This document shows positions 50,687 to 59,344 of a stretch of DNA of 64,000 bases, one piece after another. The number at the start of each line of letters is the position of its first letter. Within the stretch, counting starts at the first letter, position 1. The notes under the pieces are model-generated. The model made no database searches. It was not told the DNA's origin and worked only from the letters and a program-made list of their open reading frames with translations. Source of the stretch: Intestinimonas massiliensis (ex Afouda et al. 2020) (lineage in GTDB: Bacteria > Bacillota > Clostridia > Oscillospirales > Oscillospiraceae). The translations under genes and the position numbers were made by a program. The stretch spans positions 1,940,957-2,004,956 of the forward strand of contig NZ_LN869529.1 in assembly GCF_001244995.1 (NCBI RefSeq), given 5' to 3'.

Positions 50687-51445
50687 TTAAACCATGATGC
50701 GCATGGGGTCCACCTTTTGCAGCAGGACCTCCAGGACAGCCTCCTCCGGCGGCTCCGCCTCCACCGCCCGGGACAGATCCATGTCGAAGCCCGTCCGCTC
50801 CCGGATGGTGTCCAGGCTCACGCCCGGGAAGCATTCCGCCAGATACATGCGCTTGTCCGCGCCGAAGCGCATCACACCCAGCTCTGTGATGACGGCCCGC
50901 GGGCCCTTGTCGTTGAGCCCCCGCCGGGCCCGGCCGTCCGGTCCGTCAATCCAGCCGGGGCTGGTGATGTAGTCGATGTGCTCTACAAACCGCCGGGGTT
51001 CATGCTTCATGATGATGACGGTATCGCAGTAGGTGGCAATGCCGTTGGCCCCTCCGGAACCGGAAAAGCGGGTCTTGGGATGGAAATAATCCCCGATGCA
51101 GGTAGAGTTCAGATTTCCGTAGGGGTCAATCTGGGCCCCACCCAGGAACCCAGCGTCGATGGCGCCGGTGCGGGCCGCCAGGGCCTGGAAGCCGAAATAG
51201 CGGTACTGGGGCCAGAGCACCGAGGCCTGGTAGTTAATGCGCAGGTCGGAGACGCTGGTGGGCACCTCCTGGGGGTTGCCCTCGAACAGGGCGGTCTCAA
51301 AGATCAGATGGGCATTGGGCGCGTGGGTGTTCTTGGCCAGGGTGCCGCCGATGAGGGGCAGGCCCGTGCCGATGATGTAGGTCTTTCCGTCTTCGATCTG
51401 CCGTGACAGGGCCACGGCCATCATCTGCTTTGCGGTATATTCCAT
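50687..51445 (-). CDS. gctB: Glutaconate-type CoA-transferase subunit B
   Basis: A 252-residue subunit B of a family I CoA-transferase, as in glutaconate CoA-transferase. Features are YIIGTGLPLIGGTLAKNTHAPN, LIFETALFEGNP (with the Glu expected to carry CoA), QIDPYGNLNSTCIG and KTRFSGSGGANGIATYC. ATG 51445 follows GGGAGAAG. With subunit A it would move CoA between acids, activating a substrate or intermediate of the pathway encoded upstream. Confidence 0.9.
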   Translation of the reverse strand: MEYTAKQMMAVALSRQIEDGKTYIIGTGLPLIGGTLAKNTHAPNAHLIFETALFEGNPQEVPTSVSDLRINYQASVLWPQYRYFGFQALAARTGAIDAGFLGGAQIDPYGNLNSTCIGDYFHPKTRFSGSGGANGIATYCDTVIIMKHEPRRFVEHIDYITSPGWIDGPDGRARRGLNDKGPRAVITELGVMRFGADKRMYLAECFPGVSLDTIRERTGFDMDLSRAVEAEPPEEAVLEVLLQKVDPMRIMV

Positions 51446-51459
51446 GCTTCTCCCCTCCC

Positions 51460-52425
51460 TCAGCGGCGCTTCAGGCCGGGCCGGTAACCATACCCCGGCT
51501 GGACGCACAGGCTTGTCAGATGTTCCGCCCCGATCTTGTTCAGATAATCCCCGTGGGTGGGGCACTCGTCCACGTATTCCCGGATGAAGGCGTCAAAGTC
51601 CTCCTGGGTACGGCTGACCTTATCATAGCACAGGTAGAACGTGCTGTCATAGTCGTAGCAGCCAAAGCACTGGGAGGGATGGGCGCCGTAGGCCGCAGGC
51701 ACCACCGCGTCCACGCACAGTCCGGTCAGGGTATTGCGCTCGGGGTGGCGGTGCATTTCCTCGTCGGATACCAGCCGTTCGCAGGAGACAATGGTGTGCC
51801 GGGCCGCCATGGCAATGTCCAGGTCCTGGAACTGGGCCCCCTCGATGCAGCAGGTGCCGTCAGGGCTGGCCTCCTGTACGTGGATGCAGGCCACGTCGAT
51901 CTGCGGAGTGGGCACACAGCAAACCTGGCTGCCAGGGTGGAAGGGGTCCTCCCGGATGACGAACTTCTGGTTGGGCAGTTTGGGGTGCTTCTTTCGCTCC
52001 TCAGCCGAGATGCCCCACACGTCGGCCAGATCGGAGCCCAGCATGTTTTTTACCGGGACGTAACTCAGGCCCAGGGCCGCGCCGTGGTAGGCGATGGTCT
52101 GCACGTCCAGGGAGTAGTCATCAAACAGGATGCGGCCATTTTCAACGGCATCCCGAAAACGGCGGCACACCATGGTATAACCGGAGTTGGCGATATAGGA
52201 CACCATCATAATCTCCACGCAGCCCGCGCCGATGAGCATATCCATATCGCCGCCGGAGGGCCCCCCCTCCAGATAGAGCTTCCGCTTGCGCTGACGGATG
52301 ATCTCCCGTACCAGGGCATAGGGCCGCCGATTGGTCACAAAACCGCCCAAAGCCAGACAGTCCCCGTCCTGTACAAAGCGGGAGACGGCCTGCTCGGCGG
52401 TCATAACTTTGGATGGAGCGTTCAA
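51460..52425 (-). CDS. gctA: Glutaconate-type CoA-transferase subunit A
   Basis: A 321-residue subunit A closely resembling glutaconate CoA-transferase A: LALGGFVTNRRPYALVREIIRQ, GGDMDMLIGAG, YIANSGYTMVCRRFRDAVE and GLCVDAVVPAAYGAHPSQCFG. TTG 52425 is chosen because GAGAGGAGG lies seven bases before it; starting at 52443 would place this ribosome site inside the gene. It follows the aldehyde dehydrogenase after a hairpin. Confidence 0.9.
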   Translation of the reverse strand: MNAPSKVMTAEQAVSRFVQDGDCLALGGFVTNRRPYALVREIIRQRKRKLYLEGGPSGGDMDMLIGAGCVEIMMVSYIANSGYTMVCRRFRDAVENGRILFDDYSLDVQTIAYHGAALGLSYVPVKNMLGSDLADVWGISAEERKKHPKLPNQKFVIREDPFHPGSQVCCVPTPQIDVACIHVQEASPDGTCCIEGAQFQDLDIAMAARHTIVSCERLVSDEEMHRHPERNTLTGLCVDAVVPAAYGAHPSQCFGCYDYDSTFYLCYDKVSRTQEDFDAFIREYVDECPTHGDYLNKIGAEHLTSLCVQPGYGYRPGLKRR

Positions 52426-52449
52426 GTGGATTCCTCCTCTCAATAGTAC

Positions 52450-52476
52450 GAGCCGCCCCGCACCTGGGGGCGGCTC
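52450..52476 (-). repeat. Intercistronic hairpin in the catabolic operon
   Basis: GAGCCGCCCC and GGGGCGGCTC pair around seven bases between the aldehyde dehydrogenase and gctA genes. No T run on the minus strand, so it may modulate transcript stability or level. Confidence 0.6.
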
Positions 52477-52489
52477 ATCTTTGGTTCGA

Positions 52490-53857
52490 TTATTCCGCCC
52501 AGATCTCCTCGTCGGTGGGGACCGGGTTGTTGGGCATCTGATAGGCGATGCGGCTGATGTTCACCAGGTGATGCCACCACAGGTTCTCGCTGATGCTGTT
52601 GTTTCCCCAAGTGCCGCAGCCCAGGGTGGCGGTGGGGTTCAGGCCGCAGTCAAAGCCTCCGCCCAAGCCGCTGGAGCCCACCAGATTGACGCCGATGCGG
52701 GATACAGGCAGGCGCACCGCGGCGTACTCCACATGGGCCTTGTTGTTGGAGTGAAGGATGGTGCTGTGGCCGGCGCCCTCATTCTTCAGGTTCCGGACCG
52801 CCAGATCCACCGCTCCCTCCCAGGAGTCATAGGGGCAGATGGCCAGCACCGGGCAGAGCTTCTCCTTGGTCAGGTCTTCGTCCCGGCCGCCCTTGGTCAC
52901 CCGCACCAGCAGGAAGCGGGCCTCCTCCGGCACGGTGAGTCCGGCCAGAGCCGCAATGGCCTGGGGCGTGGAACCCACCACGTCCTTGTTGATGCTTCCG
53001 TTGGGGAACATAGCCTTGCGCAGGGCCGCCACGTCCGCATCGCTGCCAATGTAGGCGCCGCCCTGCGCCTGAAGCAGGGCCACCATCGCGTCAAACTTGG
53101 CGGAGGGGATATGGACACACTGCTCACACGTACACAGCACGCCGTTATCATAGGTGCGGCTCCTGGCAATCTTTTCTGCTGCCTGCTCCAGGTCCACATC
53201 GGTATCCACCAGGGACTGCACGTTGCCGGCGCCTACGCCGAAGGCGGGCTTGCCGCTGGAGTAGGCCGCCTTGACCATGCCGGGGCCGCCGGTGGAGACG
53301 CAGGCGTCGCAAAGCTGCATGATGAGGCCGGAGGCCTCCATGGTGGGTTCGGGCACCACCTGAATCAGGTCCTCGGGATAGCCAATTTCCCGCAGCGCCT
53401 GCCGCATGAGCTCCACCGTCTTGATGCCGGTCTCCTTGGCACGGGGATGGGGGCAAACGATGATGGCGTTACCGCCCTTTAGGGCGATCATGGCGTTGTG
53501 ATTGGGGGTCATGGTGGGGTTGGTGGTGGGGGCTACACAGCCGATGACGCCGATGGGCTTGGCCACCTCCACGATGCCGATGTCGTCCAGATAGCGGATG
53601 ATACCCCGGGACTTCACACCCTTGAGCTTATACCAGACGATCTTGGCCTTGGCCTTGTTCTTGACGATCTTGTCCTCGTATTTGCCCATACGGGTCTCGT
53701 CCACGGCCATTCTGGCCAGCATCTCGCCGTTGTCATAGATGATCTTTCCAATGGCCCGTACGGCCTTGTCCACCTGCTTCTGGGAGTAGGTCTCAAATTC
53801 CTGCTGGGCTGTCCGGGCCCGGTCGATCAGGCCCTGAATGTATTCCTTGGTATCCAT
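52490..53857 (-). CDS. CoA-acylating aldehyde dehydrogenase
   Basis: A 455-residue enzyme of the EutE/SucD type that oxidises an aldehyde to an acyl-CoA with NAD(P)+. VGAGNVQSLVDTDVDL and GNNSISENLWWHHLVN are typical, and the catalytic Cys is Cys242 in YDNGVLCTCEQ. Most relatives have CASEQ there, so Cys244 is extra. No microcompartment targeting peptide is visible at the N-terminus. In this operon it would take the aldehyde released by the HpcH/HpaI aldolase. Confidence 0.92.
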   Translation of the reverse strand: MDTKEYIQGLIDRARTAQQEFETYSQKQVDKAVRAIGKIIYDNGEMLARMAVDETRMGKYEDKIVKNKAKAKIVWYKLKGVKSRGIIRYLDDIGIVEVAKPIGVIGCVAPTTNPTMTPNHNAMIALKGGNAIIVCPHPRAKETGIKTVELMRQALREIGYPEDLIQVVPEPTMEASGLIMQLCDACVSTGGPGMVKAAYSSGKPAFGVGAGNVQSLVDTDVDLEQAAEKIARSRTYDNGVLCTCEQCVHIPSAKFDAMVALLQAQGGAYIGSDADVAALRKAMFPNGSINKDVVGSTPQAIAALAGLTVPEEARFLLVRVTKGGRDEDLTKEKLCPVLAICPYDSWEGAVDLAVRNLKNEGAGHSTILHSNNKAHVEYAAVRLPVSRIGVNLVGSSGLGGGFDCGLNPTATLGCGTWGNNSISENLWWHHLVNISRIAYQMPNNPVPTDEEIWAE

Positions 53858-53880
53858 GCTCTGTGCTTCCTTTCCATCGC

Positions 53881-55875
53881 TTAAAGACTGCGGGCCACCT
53901 CATAGGCGTCCCAAATCGCATACATAATGTTGGACACCCGCCGGGCGTCGCCCAGCAGGTAAGCCTCCTCGCCCGCGGCCTGGAGCGCACCATACAGGAC
54001 GGACTCCGAGCGGTAGCCCACGCTAAGGACGACGGCGCCCGCCGGGATATGGTGCTTTTCTCCGCCGCTGGCGACTACCAGGCCCTGTCCGTCTACGTGG
54101 TCGGCCAGGCTACCCGTGTGGACCGAAATGTGGTGGAAGGCAATCAGGTCCTGGAGCATCTGGGTGTTGGCGTAGCACAGCGGCCCGTTCTGCCCCAGGA
54201 TGGCGGGCAGCCCCTCCACGATGGAGACCTGCTCGCCCCGCAGGGCCAGCATCAGGGCGGTCTCGCAGCCCACCAGGCCGCCGCCCACCACTACATAGGG
54301 CCCCTGGGAAGTCACCTCGTTCTGCAGGATTTGGGCGGCAGTGAAGACCGGCACCCCGTCCCCCAGAGAGAAGGTCACCGGCCGGGAACCGGTGGCCACC
54401 AGATAGGCGTCGAAGCCTTGTGGCAGCGTCTCGGCGGTGAGGTCGGTCCCGAAGTGGACCGGTACCTTCCGGTCAGATATCTGTTTTTCATACCAGGCGA
54501 TGAGCTTGCGCTCGTCCTCCTTGAAGTCCGGAGCGCTGGCCGGGTGCAGATTTCCCCCCAGCCGCTGGGTGCGCTCAAAGATCTCCGGCCTATGTCCCCG
54601 CAGGGCCAGGACCCGGGCCGCCTCGCACCCTGCAACGCCGCCGCCCAGTACCGCCACCCGCTTGGGGGTGACGGCGGGCGTCAGAGCCATTTCCCGCTCC
54701 CGGGCCGCCGCTGGATTGACCGCGCAGCTGATGTGCAGATACTTTTTGAGCCGGCCCATGCACCCCTCTTGGCAGGAGATACAGGGGCGCACATCCTCCC
54801 TCCGGCCGCGGTACAGCTTCCGGATGAGTGCGGGGTCGGCCAGCAGGGGCCGGGCCATGGACACCAGGTCGGTCCTGCCCTCCGCTACCGCGGCGGCGGC
54901 CTGCTCCGGATCGTCCATCCGCCCGGCGGTCAGCACGGGAATGGAGACATGCCGTTTGAGCTCCTCATTGTAGGTCAGATACATGCCCTTTTCAAAGTAC
55001 ATGGGGGGATGATTCCAATACCAGGAATCATAGCACCCCACATCGGCGTCTAGAGCGTCGTAGCCCGCCTGCTCCAACAGCCCGGCAATCTGAAGCCCCT
55101 CGGCCAAATCCCGGCCCATCTCCCGAAAATCCTCGCCGGGCAGGGCCCCACGTCCAAAGTCCTTCATAAAGCTCTTGGTGCTGTAGCGCATGACCACCGG
55201 AAACTGGGAGCCGCAGGCAGCTTTGATTTCCTGCACGATCTCCACGGCCATACGGATGCGATTTTCCAGGCTGCCGCCGTACTGGTCGGTGCGCCAGTTA
55301 CAGCACTCCATGGCAAACTGGTCCAGCAGGTATCCCTCGTGCATGGCGTGGATCTCCACGCCGTCGAAGCCGCACTCCTTAGCGATGGCCGCAGCCCGGC
55401 CCATAGCCCGGACAATCTCCTGCACCTCCTCGGTGGAAATAGCCCTGCAGGTGATGGCAGGGTCCCAGCGATAGGGGATGGGCGAGGGGCCAATGGGCAG
55501 GTCTCCGGGCGGGATGCGGTTGGTCACCCGGCCAAAGCCCGCCGAGATCTGCAGAAAGATCTTGGCGTCATAGGCGTGCACCCGCTCAGTGAGCTGTTTG
55601 GCGGTGCGTTTGAAGAGCACCGGATTCAGGGTGGGGCAGGGCATGGTGCCCGGTCCATGGCGCTCCACGGTATTTTCCGAGTAGCACATGCCCGCGATGA
55701 TGAGGCCCACGCCCCCCTTGGCCCGCTCCACATAGAAGTCGATGCCGGTCTGGGTAAAGGCCCCCTGGGCATCCGCCAGACCCGCCGGGCCCATGGGGGC
55801 CATGACAAAGCGGTTCTTCAGCATGCACGCCCCGATTTGGGCTGGTGTGAATAAAATCTGTAGGTCTTGCTTCAT
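53881..55875 (-). CDS. 2-Enoate reductase-like FMN/FAD/4Fe-4S oxidoreductase
   Basis: A 664-residue enzyme of the old-yellow-enzyme superfamily, as in 2-enoate and 2,4-dienoyl-CoA reductases. An N-terminal FMN barrel (1-350, VEIHAMHEGYLLDQF) is followed by a 4Fe-4S motif (Cys365, 368, 372, 384) and FAD/NAD-binding folds (GGGVAGCE near 411, VVGGGLVGCE near 553). These enzymes reduce an activated C=C bond with NADH and are oxygen-sensitive. Here it likely saturates an unsaturated acid in the pathway. GGAGGACACA precedes ATG 55875. Confidence 0.92.
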   Translation of the reverse strand: MKQDLQILFTPAQIGACMLKNRFVMAPMGPAGLADAQGAFTQTGIDFYVERAKGGVGLIIAGMCYSENTVERHGPGTMPCPTLNPVLFKRTAKQLTERVHAYDAKIFLQISAGFGRVTNRIPPGDLPIGPSPIPYRWDPAITCRAISTEEVQEIVRAMGRAAAIAKECGFDGVEIHAMHEGYLLDQFAMECCNWRTDQYGGSLENRIRMAVEIVQEIKAACGSQFPVVMRYSTKSFMKDFGRGALPGEDFREMGRDLAEGLQIAGLLEQAGYDALDADVGCYDSWYWNHPPMYFEKGMYLTYNEELKRHVSIPVLTAGRMDDPEQAAAAVAEGRTDLVSMARPLLADPALIRKLYRGRREDVRPCISCQEGCMGRLKKYLHISCAVNPAAAREREMALTPAVTPKRVAVLGGGVAGCEAARVLALRGHRPEIFERTQRLGGNLHPASAPDFKEDERKLIAWYEKQISDRKVPVHFGTDLTAETLPQGFDAYLVATGSRPVTFSLGDGVPVFTAAQILQNEVTSQGPYVVVGGGLVGCETALMLALRGEQVSIVEGLPAILGQNGPLCYANTQMLQDLIAFHHISVHTGSLADHVDGQGLVVASGGEKHHIPAGAVVLSVGYRSESVLYGALQAAGEEAYLLGDARRVSNIMYAIWDAYEVARSL

Positions 55876-55890
55876 TGTGTCCTCCGTAGC

Positions 55891-56682
55891 TCAATAGCCG
55901 GTCAGCGGGGCGGGCTTCCGGTCCGGCTTCAGCGTGGCCACCAGGTTGCGGCAGACCCCGGCAAAGCTCTGGATGTCCGTCCCCACGATTACCAGGTGCA
56001 TCCCCAGCTCGGCATAGAACGCCGCCTCACCGGGGTCTTTCGTGAAGATGCCGGCCAGCTTTCCGTGTCGCCGGGCCGCATCCAGCACGGCATCCACCGT
56101 GTCCCGGATGGACTCATAACCCACCTGGCCCGGCGCTCCCATGGAGGAGGACAGGTCATAGGGCCCCACAAAGAGCAGGTCGATGCCCTCCGTGGCGGCG
56201 ATGGCGTCCAGGTTGGGCAGGCAGGCCACGTCCTCGCACTGGACGGCCACCAGGTTGCGCCGGTTGGCCAGGGCGAAGTAATCCGTCAGCGGAGTAAAGC
56301 CGTAATCAGAGGCCCGGGTGCTGGCCACACCCCGGCTGCCCTGGGGATAGTAGCGGGCGGCTCTGGCCACCCGGCTGGCCTCCTCGGCGGTGTTGACCCG
56401 GGGCACCAGGATGCCGTGGGCTCCGATGTCCAGCATCTTGAGGATGGTATCGCTGCTGCTGTTGGGGACCCGGACGATGGGGACCGTCCCGCGGTACTCC
56501 GCCGCCTGGACCAGTTCCCGGTTGTCCAGTACGCCGGTGGGGCCGTGCTCGCTGTCGATAAGGACAAAGTCAAATCCGGCCAGGCCGATGACCTCCGTCA
56601 GAACGGAGCTGCCTGAGTTGAGAAACATGCCGTATACCGTCTCGCCCCGCTCCATGCGCTCCCGCAAGTCGTTCTGTCTCAT
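55891..56682 (-). CDS. HpcH/HpaI-type aldolase
   Basis: A 263-residue metal-dependent class II aldolase. The family's SGSSVLTEVIGLAGFDFVLIDSEHG opening, the VAVQCEDVACLPNLDAI metal Glu region and LLFVGPYDLSSSMG (metal Asp) are present. Such aldolases split 4-hydroxy-2-oxo acids into pyruvate and an aldehyde. Placed with hydratase, tautomerase and acylating aldehyde dehydrogenase genes, that reaction fits here. It overlaps the next start by 4 bases. Confidence 0.92.
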   Translation of the reverse strand: MRQNDLRERMERGETVYGMFLNSGSSVLTEVIGLAGFDFVLIDSEHGPTGVLDNRELVQAAEYRGTVPIVRVPNSSSDTILKMLDIGAHGILVPRVNTAEEASRVARAARYYPQGSRGVASTRASDYGFTPLTDYFALANRRNLVAVQCEDVACLPNLDAIAATEGIDLLFVGPYDLSSSMGAPGQVGYESIRDTVDAVLDAARRHGKLAGIFTKDPGEAAFYAELGMHLVIVGTDIQSFAGVCRNLVATLKPDRKPAPLTGY

Positions 56683-56891
56683 TCCGCCTCACCGTTGAAA
56701 TCCGGCATGTCCCGGGCGAGTACGCCGCCTGCCATGTAGCGCAGGCGGGGGAGTTCATCAATGGTCACCCGCACCTGGGTAGGCTGGGCCTCAAAATTGC
56801 GCATGAGTACCTCGGAGATATCCTTCAGCGTGGCCTCAATCTGCTCGGGGGCCTTGCCGGCAGGCAGTTGAACCGTACACATGATGGGCAT
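56679..56891 (-). CDS. 4-Oxalocrotonate tautomerase family protein
   Basis: A 70-residue protein starting MPIMCTVQLPAGK. Pro2 becomes the N-terminal catalytic proline once Met is removed. The size fits the 4-oxalocrotonate tautomerase family, which interconverts enol and keto forms of unsaturated 2-oxo acids. It abuts the second tautomerase gene without a gap and overlaps the aldolase start. Confidence 0.88.
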   Translation of the reverse strand: MPIMCTVQLPAGKAPEQIEATLKDISEVLMRNFEAQPTQVRVTIDELPRLRYMAGGVLARDMPDFNGEAE

Positions 56892-57278
56892 TTATTTCAC
56901 CTTCTTTGAAAAGTCTTTGTGCTTGCCGCCAATGCAGAAGTGGTGGCCCTCCTCGTTGTCCAGGACATAGGCCCGTACGTCCTCCTTGGCGCAGCCCAGG
57001 TTCCGGCTGAGGATGGAGGCAATCTGATCCATGAAGGCATCCTTGGCGCCGGCGCTCCGGCCGGGGCCCACCCGGAACAGGACGGTGGGGGCCAGCTTTT
57101 CCGCCTGAGCCCCGCCCTGGTAGACCCGCTCAGGGTCGGCCTCCAGTACGGTCACCCGGATCATCCGCTCCAGAGTGTTCTCCAGCAGCTCGGCACCGGC
57201 CGCCGTGATCTCCCGCATAGAAGTTTCCAGCGCCCCGTCGTCACAGCCGCGGGGCAGGTACAGCGTAATAAAGGGCAT
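56892..57278 (-). CDS. Double-length tautomerase superfamily protein
   Basis: A 128-residue protein, starting MPFITLYLPRGCDDGAL, again with proline right after Met, about twice the length of classic 4-oxalocrotonate tautomerase. A second beta-alpha-beta half starts around APTVLFRVGPGRSAGAKDAF (about 64 onward), so it seems a fusion of two units, as in other superfamily members such as cis-3-chloroacrylic acid dehalogenase or malonate semialdehyde decarboxylase. ATG 57278 with AGGAGAG seven bases before it gives the needed N-terminal proline; TTG 57284 would not. Confidence 0.82.
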   Translation of the reverse strand: MPFITLYLPRGCDDGALETSMREITAAGAELLENTLERMIRVTVLEADPERVYQGGAQAEKLAPTVLFRVGPGRSAGAKDAFMDQIASILSRNLGCAKEDVRAYVLDNEEGHHFCIGGKHKDFSKKVK

Positions 57279-57309
57279 GATCAATCTCTCCTAAGGGCCG
57301 CGCAGGCCA

Positions 57310-58467
57310 TTAATAGTCGGTCACGATGGTGTTGTACATGATCTTACCTTTGATGATGGTGGCCTTGGGGATGATGTTGGTCTGTCCCTCGTAGTGCTCG
57401 CCAAAGGCGTCGGTAAAATCGTGGGGCCCCTGCTGCAGGTCCAGGATGGTCAGGTTGGCGGGCAGGCCCCGCTTTACGCCCACTTCAACGCCCTTCATAA
57501 AGGAGGCGGGGACGCTGGTGGTACGCAGAAGCACATCCTCAAAGCTCATACCGAGGGCCATGCACTCGCCCATATGGACGGTGAGGCGGCTGGTCTGGGG
57601 ATCATTGCTCAGGGCGGTCAGGTCATCGGTGATCACGTCGGGGAAAAAGCCCTCGGCAAAGGCAGCCTTGGCCACCTCGGAGCTCCAGTTGCGGGAGCCG
57701 CGGGCCGAATCGAAGATGACACCACGCCTTTTGGCCTCCCACGCCTCCTTGTAGACGTGTCCGTCCTGATCCAGGATGTTTCCTTTATTATAGGTATGGG
57801 TGAAGTTGTCACCGGGATGGAAGTAGTCGATCAGCTCCGGCAGGGGCACGTCGGGGTTGGCCACATGGACGAACATGCGGCAGCCCACCGCGTCGCAGAC
57901 CTGGCGAGCCTTTTTCATCACGGCGTGGGTAAGCTCGGCGCCGGGGGAGTCGGCGTGACCAATGAACACCTTGATGCCCACCAGTACGTCTCCGTGGACC
58001 TCGAAGAGCTCCTGAATCTTCTCCAGATTGACCTCCTGGTCCAGCAGGGCGTAACGGGGGATCTCGCCCTGGGTCTCCGCCATGTTGGACAGGCCCAAGC
58101 AGGCGTTGACCATGCAGGGTGCCTCGTCGATGAGATGGCGCTCCCGGTGGAAGGAAGCGGAGGTCTGGCTGCCCATATCAATGCAGGCGGTGATGCCTCG
58201 CTTCCACAGCTCGTCAATGGGGTAGGTGAAGCGCAGGCCAGGCAGTACATGGACGTGACCGTCCACCAGGCCTGGGACCACATACATGCCGGAGGCGTCG
58301 ATGACCTTATGGCCGCAGATCTTGCCGGGAAGGCTGCCCGGCTCGAACACGTCGGCAATACGGGAGGCGTAGATGCCCACGTCCATCTTCTTATTCAGGC
58401 CCAGCACCGGGTCCACCACGGTACCGTTTTTGATCAGCAGGTCATAACAATGCACGATAAACGCCAT
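57310..58467 (-). CDS. Amidohydrolase/deacetylase family metallohydrolase
   Basis: A 385-residue metal-dependent hydrolase of the amidohydrolase superfamily. The metal site is readable: GLVDGHVHV (HxH), GIKVFIGH (bridging Lys), MFVHVANP (His), FTHTY (His) and DVITDDLT (Asp). It belongs to the dihydroorotase-like group annotated as amidohydrolase/deacetylase. In the operon it may open a lactam, cyclic imide or enamide, which would make the natural substrate an N-containing ring compound; a lactone or acylated compound is also possible. Confidence 0.88.
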   Translation of the reverse strand: MAFIVHCYDLLIKNGTVVDPVLGLNKKMDVGIYASRIADVFEPGSLPGKICGHKVIDASGMYVVPGLVDGHVHVLPGLRFTYPIDELWKRGITACIDMGSQTSASFHRERHLIDEAPCMVNACLGLSNMAETQGEIPRYALLDQEVNLEKIQELFEVHGDVLVGIKVFIGHADSPGAELTHAVMKKARQVCDAVGCRMFVHVANPDVPLPELIDYFHPGDNFTHTYNKGNILDQDGHVYKEAWEAKRRGVIFDSARGSRNWSSEVAKAAFAEGFFPDVITDDLTALSNDPQTSRLTVHMGECMALGMSFEDVLLRTTSVPASFMKGVEVGVKRGLPANLTILDLQQGPHDFTDAFGEHYEGQTNIIPKATIIKGKIMYNTIVTDY

Positions 58468-58485
58468 AATGGATGCTCCTCTTTT

Positions 58486-59319
58486 CTATTCCTTAATTTG
58501 AATCTCGACATATCCCAGACCGCCGAAGTCGGCGCGCAGGGCGTCGCCCACCTGGACCGGGGTGGAGGGAGTGATGGCGCCAGAGAGGATGATGTCTCCC
58601 TTTTTAAGGCCCTTGCCGCCCTCTTTCCACAGGCCCCGGACCAACTCAGCCACCGCCCGGGCCGGGTGCCCCATCACCGAGGCCCCCGCGCCAAAGCCGG
58701 TGTTCTTCCCATTTACCTGCAGGCACATCCCCACGTTGGCCAGGTTCAGCTCCCTGGGACACTTGCGCCCCTCCCCCAGCTTGAAGCGGGCGGAGGAGGT
58801 GTTGTCCACCACAGCGTCATAGCGGCTGCCGATCTTGAAGTTGTGGAACCGGCTGTCGATGATCTCAAAGGCCGGTGCCACCCACTCCGCGGCGTTCATA
58901 ACGTCCGGGGCCGTGACATAGGGGCCGGACAGGTCCTGGCCCATGATAAAGGCCATCTCTGGCTCCACCTTGGGGTGAAGGAGCTGGCTCAGGGACAGGT
59001 CCTCGTCGGGCGCCAGAAGCATGTAGTCCATCAGGCGGCCGTAGGTGATCCCGGTGGGCTTGACCGTCAGGCCGCCCTTTTCATAGATGGTGCTGGCCAT
59101 CTGCTTCTGCTTGGCCAGGCTGGTCCCGCCCAGCTTGTAGCCTACCACCCGGTGCCCCATCTCCTCCATCCTCTGGACCCGCAAGGCCTGGCCCTCATAG
59201 GCTTCAGCCTCGGTCAGCTCCGGGTAGGTCTTGCAAAACTGGTCGATGGAGTGGTGGTGATATTCGCCGTCCAGGGAGAGCTCCACCAGTTGGGCGATAA
59301 TTTTTTTGGATAAGGCCAT
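58486..59319 (-). CDS. 2-Keto-4-pentenoate hydratase / 4-oxalocrotonate decarboxylase family (1)
   Basis: A 277-residue enzyme of the MhpD/DmpE/DmpH group. Motifs are GYKLGGTSLAKQ, VEPEMAFIMGQDL (metal Glu residues), EIIDSRFHNFKIGS, and the C-terminal GDIILSGAITPSTPV. Hydratases add water to 2-oxo-4-pentenoate; decarboxylases of the same fold remove CO2 from 4-oxalocrotonate. The two cannot be told apart by eye. A second paralogue lies 25 bases upstream, so one could do each reaction. Confidence 0.9.
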   Translation of the reverse strand: MALSKKIIAQLVELSLDGEYHHHSIDQFCKTYPELTEAEAYEGQALRVQRMEEMGHRVVGYKLGGTSLAKQKQMASTIYEKGGLTVKPTGITYGRLMDYMLLAPDEDLSLSQLLHPKVEPEMAFIMGQDLSGPYVTAPDVMNAAEWVAPAFEIIDSRFHNFKIGSRYDAVVDNTSSARFKLGEGRKCPRELNLANVGMCLQVNGKNTGFGAGASVMGHPARAVAELVRGLWKEGGKGLKKGDIILSGAITPSTPVQVGDALRADFGGLGYVEIQIKE

Positions 59320-59344
59320 GTTTTCACGTCACTTTCTCTGTCTG

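Noticed and set aside
57394-59313. A 639-codon open frame on the plus strand
   Set aside because: Antisense to the amidohydrolase and hydratase genes, both of which have complete active-site motifs.
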